A DNA stretch of 64,000 bases from assembly GCA_033002965.1 (NCBI GenBank), contig JAURVB010009136.1, forward strand, positions 1 through 64,000, in the 5' to 3' direction. How positions within the stretch are numbered: the stretch's first letter is position 1; each line of letters opens with the position of its first letter. The notes beneath the pieces are model-generated. The model was not told the origin of the DNA and did no database searches. It saw only the letters and a program-made list of their open reading frames with translations. This document shows positions 39,799-52,372 of the stretch, piece after piece. Source of the DNA: Piper betle (taxonomy: Eukaryota > Streptophyta > Magnoliopsida > Piperales > Piperaceae). The position numbers and the translations under genes were made by a program.

Positions 39799-42146
39799 AT
39801 GAAACAATCCAGATTGGAGTGTTTCTTCCTCTTTACCCTCCACTTGCTGCTCCTGCTATCAATCTTTCCTTTAGCTACATCAGACTTGGAATCTGATCGA
39901 CAGGCACTTCTCGACTTCGCATCAAGAGTCATCCATGGTCCAAGGCTCAACTGCAATGCCTCGTTACCAGTCTGCTCCCCTTGGGTTGGCATAAACTGCA
40001 ACGAGGACAGAACCAATGTTATTGCCGTCAGGCTTCCTGGTATCGCTCTCGCTGGTCCTATCCCACCCAACACTCTTGGACAGCTTGCTGCTCTTAGAAT
40101 TCTTAGCCTTCGATCAAATCATTTGAGTGGGAGGCTTCCACCGGACGTCGCTACATTGCCATCTCTACGTTTTTTGTACCTTCAAAGCAATAACCTTTCC
40201 GGCTTTCTCCCATCTTTCTCTCCCAGCATTGATGTCATTGATCTCTCTGAAAACTCCTTCACAGGGCAAATACCACCCAGTATACAGAATCTGACTCAAC
40301 TCACTAGTCTCAATCTTCAGAATAACTCCCTCTCGGGATCCATCCCTGATCTTGCTCTCCCCAAGCTGAGACATATAAATGTCAGTTATAACCAGCTACA
40401 TGGGTCAATACCATCTTCTCTCCAAAGATTTCCTAATTCTTCATTTGTTGGGAACATTCTCCTCTGTGGCCCTCCTCTAACACAATGCTCTTCTCCACCT
40501 TCCTCTCCACCGCTTGTTCCTTCCTCGCCGGTCTCGCCAACCAGTCAGCATGGTAGTAGGAGGACGCTAAGCACTGCAGCAATAATTGGAATTGCCGTTG
40601 GAGGAGCAGTGCTCTTGCTCCTGGTGGCACTTGTACTACTGCTCTGCTGTTTGAAGAAAAGGATTTGTGAAAGTGGAGGTGTTCTTAAGGGGAAGACTAC
40701 CAGTGGAGGGAGTGAGAAACCAAAGGAAGAGTTTGGCAGTGAGGTTCAAGAGGCACAGAAGAACAAGCTGGTTTTCTTTGAGGGTTGTTCTCATACTTTT
40801 GACTTGGAAGATCTTCTAAGAGCTTCGGCGGAAGTGCTCGGGAAAGGTAGCTGTGGGACTGCATATAAGGCTGTTCTTGAGGAAGGAACCACCGTGGTAG
40901 TCAAGAGGTTGAAGGAAGTTGTGGTTGGCAAAAGAGAGTTCGAACAGCAGATGGAGATTACAGGAAGAGTAGGCCAACATCCAAACGTTACGCCTCTCAG
41001 AGCATATTACTACTCCAAAGATGAGAAGCTCCTGGTTAGCGATTATGTTTCGACAGGCAGTTTGTCTGCACACTTGCATGGTATGTCATCTTTTCCTTCC
41101 TCTCTCTCTATCTTCTCTTCTCTTCTTTTGGCTTGACCTCATGCATAAACAGATATCTTCAATTTGGAAAGAATAAACCGATATCTTTAAAGCAGCAGCT
41201 GGCGTTCTTTTCTCGACTTCTGTCTTCAATTTTAGTTTTTTTCATCTATTTTTGGTTATATCTCTGTTCTTAGTTGAAAATAGCACATCAATCTATTGCT
41301 TTGTACTACCTGTCCACCCAGAATTGACTTTTAAGTTGGCATGTGCCTAAACGCTGGTCAGAGAAAAAAAAGAATTCATCATCTTAAAGAAAATTGAATG
41401 ATACGGAGAAACATTTTATATTTCCTTTGCCGAGTATTCATTAGACATGTAATTTATTAGGAAAATAGTTTATGAAGTTTCATAACAAGTAAATGTCTTT
41501 CATTAAATTTTGTTCTACAGGTAACAGGGATGCTGGAAGAGCACCACTGGACTGGGAGGCCAGGGTGAAGGTTGCCCTTGGAACAGCCAGAGGCTTGGCA
41601 CACATTCACTCAGCTACAGAACCAAAATTTTCCCATGGCAACATCAAATCCTCCAATGTGCTTCTTACCCCAAAACTTGATGCCTCTGTCTCAGACTTTG
41701 GCTTAACCCCGCTTATGAACCTCCCTCCCACTCCTCCTAGATCAGCATGATACCGCGCCCCAGAGTTTATGGAAACCAAAAAACCCACCCAGAAATCAGA
41801 TGTCTATAGCTTAGGTGTCCTCTTACTGGAGATGCTCACTGGCAAAGCTCCAATCCAGTCTCCCGGTCGCGATGACATTGCAGACCTGCCCAGGTGGGTA
41901 CAGTCTGTCGTCCGGGAAGAATGGACGGCGGAGGTGTTTGACGTGGAGCTAAGGAGGTACCAGAACATTGAAGAAGAGATGGTGCAAATGCTACAACTTG
42001 CAATGTCATGTGTTGCCAAGGTACCGGACTTGCGACCGGAAATGGACGAGGTGGTTAGGATGATTGAAGAGATCCGGCAATCAGGCTCCGAAAACCGCCC
42101 TTCCTCAGAAGACAAGTCCAAGGATTTGAATGTGCAGACCCCATAA
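39799..42146 (+). CDS. LRR-III receptor-like (pseudo)kinase, At5g58300-type, with a premature stop
   Basis: Two exons, 39799-41080 and 41521-42146, joined in phase 1, would give about 634 residues, the usual length. There is a signal peptide (1-28), an N-terminal LRR domain with the Cys pair, about five leucine-rich repeats (75-215), a Pro/Ser-rich stretch, a transmembrane helix (260-285) and a kinase-like domain from 335. The glycine loop [10 protein letters not shown] (347-356) and Lys369 are present and DFG (486-488) is kept. The catalytic HRD is replaced by HGN (466-468), as known for this probably inactive kinase group. TGA at 41748-41750 (codon 504) stands where relatives have the Gly of GYRAPE, a one-base change from GGA. 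The frame is open beyond it to the normal end. The predicted product lacks the C-lobe unless this is an error. Confidence 0.9.
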
Positions 42147-42815
42147 TCAAAGGTAATGCGAATTGCAGGATTGGAGTCATGATCAATTAGTTTTGCCAAA
42201 GAAAATGTTTGCACCTGGAAGCTGTACTTGTTTGATCATCATCATCATGATCTTCGAATCCCATTGATTCATTTCAATGACATATTGTACAATTGCATCG
42301 ACTGGCTTTTACAAGCTCTTTCAGGAATTAGGCGATGTCAAAACAATTCAACCTTACAGCGTTCTTTTTGTCCATCTAATTTCAAATACTTGAGATCAGG
42401 AGCATAGATCCATGATATCTGCAGTCTATAGCTGAAGAAATCATCACCATCCGCCATCACCTCAACATCTTCCACTCTAGGTAGAACCACTGGTAATATC
42501 ATCTATCCCCTAACATAGGGTGTGGAATTTTATCTTTCAACTCCAAAATCCACTCTTCAACTGTATACATAATCGACAATGGAAGAAGATGCCACAGAGA
42601 TTATGATATGAATGAAAGCAGGCCAAATAGCGTCCATTTTATGACACAATTTTGATCTTCGAAGTGATCATGATTTTACAAAATTAAGGTAAGCAAAATT
42701 GGCATACAATGTATTTTGATCACTACACAAACACAGTAGTACCATTTTACACAAATTCACAGTCGACGCGGCTGCATGCCGCCCGTGGTCCATGTCATGC
42801 TGCTACACAAACTGG

Positions 42816-42858
<43 letters not shown>

Positions 42859-43285
42859 TTAGCTATATATATTACCTATTAGAATGTAATTATAACCTTG
42901 TAAATTAATAATACAAATGGTGTAAATAGACATATAACTATGTAAATTATATTTACCATCTAATAACTATTTAGTATTTATGGGCATCAAACAGACCGAT
43001 TTATCATTATTTTATTGATGATGGAACGAACAAGAGGTTAAATTTTCACCGTATATGTGAGGTGTACGACATCCTAAATAAGTTTTGAAATTCTCAAAAA
43101 AATTACTCCAATATCAGAAAAATTCTCGTGCACAAAAGTTTAATTATAGTTTAATTCATTGAAATTACCAAATATTTTTCAATGAATTGGTTACATGTAT
43201 TTTATTCCAATTTATATTGATTTTGTTTTGAATTTTTGTAGATGAGCCCAAGATAAAAATAGGTCAAAGGCTCTTTATAAAATGC
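42147..43285. other. 3' flank with an AT microsatellite
   Basis: About the first 300 bases are probable 3' UTR of the receptor kinase. A (TA)n microsatellite lies at 42817-42853. Nothing else recognised. Confidence 0.45.
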
Positions 43286-43423
43286 GAGTGGGTTTTGGGT
43301 CCGCCCGGGAGCGACGCCGATGGAGACGCCGAGCGTCTCCACCGTCGATCATCCCTGGAATCGACGGTGGAGACGCACGGCGTCTCCATCGGCGTCGCTC
43401 CCGGGCGGACCCAAAATTTTTTC
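43286..43423. mobile_element. Mutator-type foldback mini-element, near-perfect hairpin
   Basis: 43293-43349 and 43360-43416 are 57-base arms that are reverse complements except for one position, separated by a 10-base loop CATCCCTGGA. The arms are GC-rich (they contain GGGTCCGCCCGGGAGCGACG) in AT-rich surroundings. Direct repeats ATAAAATGC at 43277-43285 and 43424-43432 are a perfect 9-bp target-site duplication, characteristic of Mutator-like elements. The element is 138 bases long and has no coding capacity. Confidence 0.88.
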
Positions 43424-43481
43424 ATAAAATGCCAGCCCCTAACCCGTCTCCTAGCTGCTGGACTCCTCTGACCGCCGGCCG

Positions 43482-43616
43482 ATGGCACAGCCAACAACCC
43501 AGGCACCGTCCGGAAGCCCGACGCCTTCATCCCCTCAAACAGGTCAGGTTGTTGTCCATCCTTTTCTTGCCTCCAAGCATCAGGCCCCCTTAGTGAAAAT
43601 GTCGCCGGAAGTCTGA
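43482..43616 (+). CDS. Possible small ORF or first exon, unrecognised
   Basis: A 44-codon frame starting MAQPTTQAPSGSP in a locally GC-rich patch (43430-43620) that looks like plant first-exon sequence. A possible GT donor lies at AAACAG|GTCAGG (43541) and a possible downstream exon at 44497-44613 after an AG acceptor. I do not recognise a product. It may be a short gene, a relic, or chance. Confidence 0.2.
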   Translation: MAQPTTQAPSGSPTPSSPQTGQVVVHPFLASKHQAPLVKMSPEV

Positions 43617-44785
43617 GCATGCAAGCACAACCGCCGCTCTGTGATTGCGTGCTTGCTTGGGCTCATTTGTGTAATTTCTGGTTGGAGGTTTTAGATGATG
43701 AGACGTTTGGTTTTTCTTTTTTTAAAAAATGTAATGATCAATGTTTTATGGTGAATTTGTTTTGGTCTGTTACTTTGGGATGATTTTTTTCTGGAAGCCA
43801 GTTTTGGAAGGAAGTATTTTTACAATTTTATGCATTTAATGCATTTTATGCAATGATAGATTTGGTAAATTTATTTTCATCATGGGTCGGTAGAAAAAAG
43901 GGTAAAATTTATAAGTAAATTTAATTTTTTAGGTAATTTTAGGATTCTTTTAATTGAAGAATCCTTATATTTTTTCATTTCTTAATGTAATAACACCGAC
44001 CACGAAATATAGGATCATAATAATGATAATAATATTTAATATTAAGTTAATCCAAAATTCTAAAAAGGCTTTGGAATTTGAAAGACCCTAATAACTAAAT
44101 AATAGCTACTAATAGAATTTATGAAGCCCACACCCCGACTAGATACACATCCTCTTCTCTTGTTTGTTCTTAAATCTAATCCATGCACACCATTGGCCAC
44201 TCTGGTATTTAGGTTGATTATTCCTGCACCAAAACTGGTGCAATCTTTGTATCTTAATCTCGATGTTGAATAGTTTGGATTCTTGTTTAGATTTGTGTGG
44301 TATTGATTCCTTAATTCGTTTGCAAATATTGTTTCAAATTTTGGAGCATTTAGTTATTTCACTGGAAAGAAGTAGCAAATTGATTGCGTTTGAGTCGATT
44401 TGTGGAATATATAGTATTTTCTTTTTATGTTTATTCATGTTGGTTTTTTATGGAAAACTTATTGTGCTTGCTTCTTCTTCTTTTTCTGGTTTCAAGGTAC
44501 AAAGCTGGGTGCTTTCGATTTATGGACAAAGATGAAGAGCTTGGGTGTTCGAATTCTGGGTTACCCTCAATCAGAATTAGGGAAGGAGCCGATGATGGAT
44601 GGAAGGCTTTACATGTAAATTACAATCTAACTTGGCTAATTGCTTATATGTGTGTTACTTACAATTTATGGTTAGTTTTTATGCAACAATGGTCAAAATT
44701 TCAATATAGCGTGTATAATTGATTTATTTTTATATTCACAAATAACTAATGGTTAGTTTTGATGCAACAATGATCGAACTTGTCT
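43617..44785. other. Intergenic or intronic DNA upstream of the methyltransferase copy
   Basis: AT-rich. 44497-44613 is exon-like: a polypyrimidine tract plus AG in front, a GT after it, and two overlapping open frames. No homologue is recognised, so it is not called as a gene. Confidence 0.3.
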
Positions 44786-45545
44786 ATGTTATTGCTGAGT
44801 GCTGGATCCAAGATTTCTCCTAGGATTGCACAAATACGTATAGTTGCTAGCCATCCAGAGGCGTATGAGCCATGTGATGATTCATTTGCGCTTGTTGATG
44901 CACTTCAAGCAGATCGGGCTAATATGGTTGACCACTAGCCCAAAATATGTTTGGAAATTGGTTGTGGAAGTGGATATGTGATCACTTCTTTGGCAATTAT
45001 GCTTGGGCATGATTGCATGGACGCCAACTATATAGCCACTGACATCAACATAGATGCTGTGGAGACGACCGAGAAGGGACTGAGCTCTCATGGTGTGCAT
45101 GCCGAGGTGGTATGCACTGATATAGCATCTGGTTTGCTGAAGCTGCTAGCTCACCAAGTTGATGTGGCGGTTGTGAATCCACCTTATGTTCACACTCCTG
45201 AAGATGAAGTTGGTCGGGAGGGTATCACTGCTGCTTGGGCAGGAGGTGAATGGCAGGACTGTGATTGATAGAATCTTACCTGTTGTTGACGAGCTACTGT
45301 CAAGCAAAGGTTGGCTCTACATGTTGACATTAGCAGCTAACAAGCCAGCACAAATTTGTCATGTGATGAAATCAAGAATTGTTGTGCAGAGGTCGACAGA
45401 GGAAGAGAGCCTCCATGTTATCAAGTTTTGGCGCAATTTTGAAGATGGCCATGACTCAAGCAGGGCAACCACACCAAGAGGTGGAGGATCAGAATCTGGG
45501 TTTTTACAGAAGTTGCGAAGGCTGTCATTCCATGGGAGACAATAA
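44786..45545 (+). pseudogene. MTQ2: MTQ2/HEMK2 (N6AMT1) glutamine methyltransferase copy, broken
   Basis: The family methylates the glutamine of release factor eRF1 together with TRM112. From ATG 44786 the frame reads RIAQIRIVASHPEAYEPCDD, then ALVDALQADR, the SAM-binding EIGCGSGYVITSLA, IATDIN, the substrate-binding catalytic motif NPPY, GWLYMLTLA and RIVVQRSTEEESL, in family order and near family length. Lesions: an in-frame TAG at 44936-44938 just before the SAM motif; a one-base loss near 45250 that shifts the frame inside AWAGGE.GRTVID; and a loss of a few residues before RIVVQR. No intron-like interruption is seen. Whether this is an intronless gene or a retrocopy is open; no poly-A tail or flanking duplication was found. 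Confidence 0.85.
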
Positions 45546-48249
45546 AAGTGATGGATAGAGTAAAGAGAAAGCTCATGTTTTGATTCATGGTTTCTCTCTA
45601 CTACTACTGTTGTTACAAAAACAGATGGTGTAATCCCATACTAGGTGCTTGTGTACAGCCTTAGAAATCCTTTAGTCTCACTGTTTTACTGGGTTTCTTT
45701 GAGATTTCTTCTTAGTTTATAACATCTCCTCTAGCAAGGCATGGTGGGAGTTTGTGTTATCACTTTTCCTTGGCTCATTGTGATCTTTGGCTTCATATTC
45801 AAATTGGTTGTTAGTTGTTAATTTTGTGTTACTTGGGCAGTATGGTTCCTTAAGGGATCCCTCTCAAATAGGTGAAAAAATTTGCAGATCATCACAGGCC
45901 CTCCCCAGGTGTGAATGAAACAATATTAGCTTTCTTTTTTTGTTTTTCATAAAAACCAATATTAGCTTTTAGAAGATGCCCTTGTGCATATATGTTTTGA
46001 TTTATGTTCTGAAGATGTTAATCCCCTACGTCTATGATAATGCCTTTGGACTTGCCTACTGACTTCTGCGTCGTGTATGTTATTATTATAATGGTTTTTG
46101 AATTTGTTAAGATGGTGGAGATTGAATAGGCTATGACAAATTGCTTGAGCCCTGTTTACATCTGGAAAATTTATCTAACTAGTGTGTTTTTTTTTTTGGT
46201 TATGAAGATGGACAAGAAGCAAAGATGTGTGCAGCTAGCATCCAAGTTTGATCCTATAAAACTGCTGGGCAAATTTATGAAGCTTCCACAATCTCTTGGT
46301 GAGAGCATATATGTATCTATGGTTCTATTTGTCGAGTTCAATTTGTCTTGCTCTACCATCTGTCTTTTATCCATGTTCTTATTTTAAATGTCCATCAAGT
46401 TTGTTAGATCCAAGATATGATTGTGACTAACAATATGGCCTGTTGTGAATCTTTTGACTCACAACTCAAGCAATGGCTGCTCATGATCAAAGATAAGAGA
46501 TAGGATCATAGTATTTTTTTCCCAAACAAGATCATAGTATTTGTGATTACGTTGTTGCAAATAACATTCCAAAGTCACCAAGAGACGACATGAGAACCCC
46601 GTTCAATTAACTGTCTCTATTGGTGGGATCCAACCAAGGGAATTGTTTTGTACCCACTATAATTTTAAATACCTTATTTTACTGGCTGGTATAATTTGGT
46701 CAACAAATCCGATTTTGTTTAAGTCTTCATATTATTTTAATTAGTACCTGGTTTTTCAATTTGGCAGCATTTTCTGAAACCCAGTTTTTTGTTGTTGTTG
46801 AAAAGTGCTGTATTTTAAATGTATATTGATATATGTTGATTACTAAATATTTTCATGATCTAATTAAATATTCTATATATAATTTTAAAATACAGTTAAA
46901 CCAGTTTGATCCAATTTAAACAAAATATATCCCGTACCGGATGGTATGGTAATGGGTAGCAGTATTTAAAACTGTAGTGTGCACAGCTGAAAATTGTAGA
47001 AAATGATAACAGTGGAAGATGATTTAACATAAGAAATAAATGCGTAAATAGTTTATACTTTATAATATGTATATTATGAAAGAGACCTTGTTAAAAAAAA
47101 TGTAATAGGGTCATTGTAGAATGAGGATTGGTGGAGAATATTAGAGATACACGGTTATTGAATAATTTCCAAAATTCATTTGATTTTAATTTTTAAAGAA
47201 TCAACAATTGTGTGCCACCTATTTAAATGGGGGTTTATTTAGTTAATCGGATAGATAAAAATGAAAATCCCATTATAGAAATTATTAAGCCGATGGTAGT
47301 ACTTAAATAAACCCAAAACTCAACCTTCAATCCCAATTCTCATGTAAATTCTTCCAACTCTCTAGTAGCAGCCGGCTAGCAACCACAAAAGCAAATTGGT
47401 AGGGTGTTGAAATGGAGTTCATATTGGCTGGTTTGTCGACCAGAATTTTTTTATGGTCGAAAGCCTAAAAATTATCAATACCCTTTTATTTTAGCAACCT
47501 AATCATATATAATTATAAAGATTTTTTTAATTATGGGTAAGCGGCAGATTTTTGGCTCCGAGAAGGGAAATTATTCCTTATTAACAAACTCGGGGTAAAA
47601 CTTAAATGTGTGCAAGGTGTTCCCCTGCCCCTAATAAAACCATAATTAAATGCGAACTGCTTACAAAGTGCCGTAATTAAGCAGCAAATAAAGCCTTTTC
47701 CGAACTCACTAATCCCTATCGTACGTATATATGGCCAGTATTAAATGGTCGCGACTAATTGCCATGAGGTCACGTTGAGGGATGCAAATGCATGACGTCC
47801 AAATCTATACTATTTATTTGCAATCATGTCTCTGTCTGTCCCAATATATGTAGAGCCACAGCCGCCCTCGATCACTTTCCTTGCCCCACACCATAAATTG
47901 TATTATTATTATTCACTTAACGTCCCAATTTCGTAAATACTCAACTCGCACTTCTATTCTCGCAACTTGTGCCTGCTTACCCCAAGTATAGTTTTTTTAT
48001 TTTTTGAATTTTTTTTCCTTAAGTTAATTTTTAGCTTACATCAGAATTTTTTGAATAATAATAATAACCTATTTATTTTTAGCTAATTTGTTCAAAATAT
48101 GCATGAAAAAGAAAGAATTACCTTTGAATAGATATTTTTAAGACACCTGTCCTCGTCTTCCGTCCCTGCCCTTATCCCCATCTATTTCATTTTCAAGGCA
48201 CGTGGTGGATTTGTTGCATCTAAAAAAAATTAATAATTTAATACTCTTT

Positions 48250-48280
<31 letters not shown>

Positions 48281-48422
48281 CCTATATGATATATCACTAT
48301 ATTAAATTAATTAATATAATATTAATCCATTCGTTTATATTTTTACATTTTTTCAAAATTTGGCGCAGTGACAATTCGTCGCTCTTCTCTTTTATGTGCT
48401 CTGCAGTGGCAACTTGGTAATT
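45546..48422. other. Intergenic DNA, one exon-like segment, no gene called
   Basis: Mostly AT-rich. 46208-46300 could be an internal exon: a T-rich tract then AG before it, the frame MDKKQRCVQLASKFDP through MKLPQSLG, then GT. The product is not recognised and no partner exon was found. A short ATA-rich (AAT)n run lies near 48260. Confidence 0.35.
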
Positions 48423-49127
48423 TCATATCCCAAAGAACTCGTCCGGGTCGAACTCGGCCAGCGCCGCCCCCTCCCCCGCCCACCCCCCGACCTTCTCCGG
48501 CCACCAGTCGAGCTCCGGCAACGTCACCGGAAAGTCGAAGCAGCTCACGCCGAAGGCGTCCATGTCGCCGAAGTCCCCGAACGGCGACGCCCCCAAGTCA
48601 ACGTACCCCAGCACGGACGTCGGCGAGGAGATCTCCGGCGGCGGCTCGCCGGGGAGCCCGACGTTGGCTTTCGCCGCCGCCGCCGTAGCCGGGAAATTCG
48701 TGACGGCCCCGGGGCCCCGCAGTTTCACGGCGGCGGTGTCGTACACCTCCGCCGCCTCCTCCGCCGTGTCGTACGTCCCGAGCCACACCCGCTTCCCCTG
48801 CCCCGGGTCCCGGATCTCCGCCGCGAAGCGGCCCCACGGCCGCCGCCGAACGCCGATGAACCGCCTCGACCCGGACTTCTCTGCCGCCGTCCGGCCCCGC
48901 AGCCGATCGCCGCCGGCAGGGGACACCCGAATGTCGATCCGGTGGACGTGCCGTCTGACGCGGCGGAAGGATCCGCCAGACTCGTCGCCGGAGGAGTCCG
49001 TAGCGTCGCCGTCGGTGACGACGATCCGCACGACCTTCGGCTGCCGGCGGCGGCGGCGGCGGCCGGGTTGGGCGGCGGGAACCGACTTGGTGGTGGTCCG
49101 GACGTGCTCAGAAAACTTCACAAACAT
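48423..49127 (-). CDS. CRF: Cytokinin response factor (AP2/ERF subgroup VI) transcription factor
   Basis: A single exon of 234 residues. The N-terminal CRF domain has the TEH-box pattern [13 protein letters not shown] (5-17) and [19 protein letters not shown] (31-49). The AP2/ERF DNA-binding domain spans about 89-146, with [19 protein letters not shown], the ERF-type Ala and Asp, and [22 protein letters not shown] (168-173) is the putative phosphorylation motif of this subgroup. The tail is acidic and aromatic, as in activation regions. It is a nuclear regulator expected to bind GCC-box-like DNA and mediate cytokinin responses. The start at 49127 is chosen because the CRF domain begins almost at once, as in relatives. 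GC content is far above the flanks. No lesion seen. Confidence 0.93.
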   Translation of the reverse strand: MFVKFSEHVRTTTKSVPAAQPGRRRRRRQPKVVRIVVTDGDATDSSGDESGGSFRRVRRHVHRIDIRVSPAGGDRLRGRTAAEKSGSRRFIGVRRRPWGRFAAEIRDPGQGKRVWLGTYDTAEEAAEVYDTAAVKLRGPGAVTNFPATAAAAKANVGLPGEPPPEISSPTSVLGYVDLGASPFGDFGDMDAFGVSCFDFPVTLPELDWWPEKVGGWAGEGAALAEFDPDEFFGI

Positions 49128-49419
49128 TGGAGGATTCTCGGAATTGCTTTTCCGTCTGGAATTGAAGGGAAAACAGATTCCGTCGGAAACCGTTTTGTAT
49201 CCCCAGTGAGCAGCTAATCATTAACATAGGCGCATGACAAGACCGTCCGAATGATTTCTATTGGAAAAGGAAGAGACAGGAAAGAAGTTTCCTTTCAGTC
49301 GGAGATTATCCGGACCGACGGCGATTCTTGAGCGGCTGGAAAAAGATTCGGAAGAGAGATGGTTGGGCTGGCCGGAAAAGATTCTTGGGTTAGCCGGCGA
49401 AGGAGGGGAAGTGGGATGG

Positions 49420-49427
49420 TATTTATA
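49420..49427 (-). promoter_or_regulatory. TATA box of the CRF gene
   Basis: On the minus strand the sequence reads TATAAATA within CTCTATAAATACC, about 290 bases upstream of the start codon, so transcription would begin near 49390 with a roughly 260-base 5' UTR. Further upstream are ACGT-core motifs, GACGTCA near 49468 and GACGTGGC near 49584, of the kind bound by bZIP factors. The regulatory roles are inferred. Confidence 0.6.
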
Positions 49428-51931
49428 GAGAGAGAAGGTTAAAATTGGAAAGTTGGGAAGGAAATGCGACGTCAGGTGAGTGGGGAAAACGCGCCAGCTG
49501 GGAGTGGCCGCTCGTTCCAACTTGTGAAATGACGGCTTTGGACGCGCGACTTTTCTTTTGAATGCGGATTATTAGGAGCGGATGACGTGGCACGGGGGTG
49601 GCCTGGACCGCGAGTGGTTGACTCGCGAGGCACACTTTTGATTAATTAATGATTAATTTTGTTCATGGAAGTTACTAAATAAGGATTAACGATTTTTGGG
49701 ACTTTGATGCTTGTGTGTCCGAGGAGCATCCAAATGGACTTTGCCTTAAGGAAGTTGGAATTTGTTTAATATGGTGTTTGTTTCATAAAAAAATAGCTAT
49801 ATAATCTTGTTAAGTTTTTTTATTATAAAACTTAGTCACTCTAAATTAGTTCTAAGTAAATTTATGTAATTATGTTATAATGATAAAACTTTAACATCAT
49901 TAAAAAAGTGATCCATTTCAAATTTTAAACCATAGACTACAAGATCCAATTGAGTGGAGCGTAACTAATCGTCAACCACTCGCAGAGAATAATTGAAAAT
50001 TTTCAAATAAGAATCAATGGTTGCATATCATCAGTTGGTCGGAATATTATTGGCAATAAAGTCTAGAAGTCGACTTGGATTCATTATTAGATAAAAATAG
50101 TTTAAATATTTTTTTAAAAATCTAAAATATTCACAATTTTTAATTGGTTATTTTAAAAGACATGCAGAGATAAATTTTACTTAAAAAATAATAATAATAA
50201 CATCTGCTTGGAATGTTTAAAATATAAAAAATCTAAAGAGCATCTTCAAAATGCAAAAATATAAAGTCATTTTAACATAAATGACAAAATATTCATGATA
50301 TAAAATTGGTCTGCTTTAGTAAATTCGATAATAAATGAACCTCTGTCTCTATGCATGCCACGTATAAACACTATTATAACTAATTGACCAGCTTCTAATC
50401 ACGGCCATAACAAGGTCCTTTGGAATAATTCAAACCGTTTTGACAGCATTGGCTCCACGAGGGACCAGAGCTAACTCCCGGGTCATCCTATTTCCACGCT
50501 CCCACAATGGCCGCCACCATTGTCCATAGCAAGAAAAAGAGACAAAGAAGCGTGTTGTTCACTCATAGTTGTGAGGACTTTGGGAGTCCCCCACTTTCCA
50601 CCTAAGGGGGCTCCTCTTTGGTGATGCCAATCCATTTGTTCTATCCAGTGGTATCTCTACTATGTGCAATTTTGTACCAAAGTATGGTTATTTTGTTACC
50701 ATCCACTAACAACAATGGCAATTGTTTTAAGATGATTAGAGTGCTGGATATTGGTCCATAATGTAAAGATGATTTAAACAAACGCTTCTTAATAATTAAT
50801 CCTGGCCGTGATGATTTATTTTTTGCTTAAATGGCCACATAAGAAAGAGTAATTTAATTCTCCCTTATGTTTCCCAAATTTCAAGGTATGTGAAAGCCAA
50901 TCTTCATATGTACTTGGTGATTAAACACAAGTATGAGAGACAAATAGGGTTTTTAATTTATCTATTGGGGCCCCATTGTTGTCAATTTGTCACATCAAGG
51001 CTTATTTCGTATTATAATTACAAATTCATACTTTTAAGTAATTTAGGATTAAATTATCCTCTAACTCAAAAACAATGGTTCTCCCTGCCCATTATAACTT
51101 GAAAAAGAAAAAAAATATTAATTTCTTGCCCACAACGGCCAACGTTGGCATTGGGATCATGGCTGTGCTCCGGCTAGATCTAGTTGGATACAAGCCCCGA
51201 GGCTTAGACCCAGAAAATGTCTTTCTTTTCAACTTATAAGGGCGGGAAAAATTAAAAGGCAATTTGATTGTAAATTATCTTAAGAAGTCTAATATATAGT
51301 GATGAATGAATACCTTTCGGGGCCCGATACATAAAAACATTAAAAATTACACTTCTCATTCCCTATGAAATCTGGTGCAATTTTGATTGTTTTATACATT
51401 ATATTTATTGAATAATATTTAAGTCCAGACAGTTAACATCTGGTGATTTTGTGTGTGTGGGTTAGGAAGAAATAGGTATTTTGGCTTGGAATTGAAGCAA
51501 CAGAATGGAGGTGGTGGGATTTTGATGGAAAGATCATACATATATACAAGTCATGTTTCAATGTTGAATAGATATACGATAGGTTGTGTGGGGTTGGCCA
51601 AAGTCCAAGCACGTGAATGGTATGGAATGATTTAAGGTGTGTGAAAAGAGTTGCATGCGGCAAAAGTTTGGATCGCTTCTCAATCAAGTTGCTGGTTTTT
51701 GTCCCAACTATTATAAACAAAACATGGGTTTCTTTCAATCTGCCCTTGTTGTTATACTTTTCTAGTGAATAAATGACTATCTTTTTGTGCGGAGGGCCAA
51801 GTGTCTTCCTTTTTCGAAATGCTAATTGCTCAATTGATTATGACTAAATCAAGTTAGTAAGTAAATTAATTAGAAAAGGATTTTTTGGGGCAATCAAAGA
51901 AATAAAGAGTTTAGTGTGTGGTAGGCATGAG
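49428..51931. other. CRF upstream region and intergenic DNA, no gene seen
   Basis: The first about 250 bases are GC-rich promoter. The rest is AT-rich, with no domain-bearing frame or RNA gene recognised. Confidence 0.4.
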
Positions 51932-52372
51932 CTGAGTCGAGTCTCGAGTCTCCAGTTGAATTCAAAAGGATTCAAGCTAAGTTGAGTTCGAATTGAATAT
52001 GGAAAACCTCGAGCATAATTTTCTTCTCTATAAATTGAGATAAATTTAATTATGAAAGCTTAAATAATTTAATTTCAATTCAATTATATGCCAAACCGTT
52101 GTTTGTCAACAAAATTATTAGATCATTATGAAAAATTATAATTATAATATAATTATATTTTTTATTTTTTATATTTTATGCAAATATTTATATAAAAATG
52201 TATTAAAAAATGCATCTAATATAAATTATCAAATTTCAAACTGAGTTGAGCCAAAGGATAATATGTTCGTGATCGTGCCCACTTGAGTCGAGTTGAACTT
52301 TAACCTCGAACAAAATATAGCCGATCATCGAACAAATTCAAGTATGACCAGCTCTTAGCACCACTAATTATG
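51932..52372. repeat. Decayed hAT-like foldback MITE with CGAGTCGAG-rich ends
   Basis: The left end has TAGGCATGAGCTGAGTCGAG and the right end, reversed, reads CTAAGAGCTGGTC. Both halves carry GAGTCGAG, GAACTC and TTCGAAT-type words in opposite orientation around an AT-rich centre. The composition matches the better preserved element at 53253-53962. Ends are approximate. Confidence 0.5.

Noticed and set aside
48396..49217. Plus-strand frames of 215-273 codons opposite the CRF gene
   Set aside because: Antisense shadows of the GC-rich CRF coding sequence, which has clear AP2 and CRF domains.
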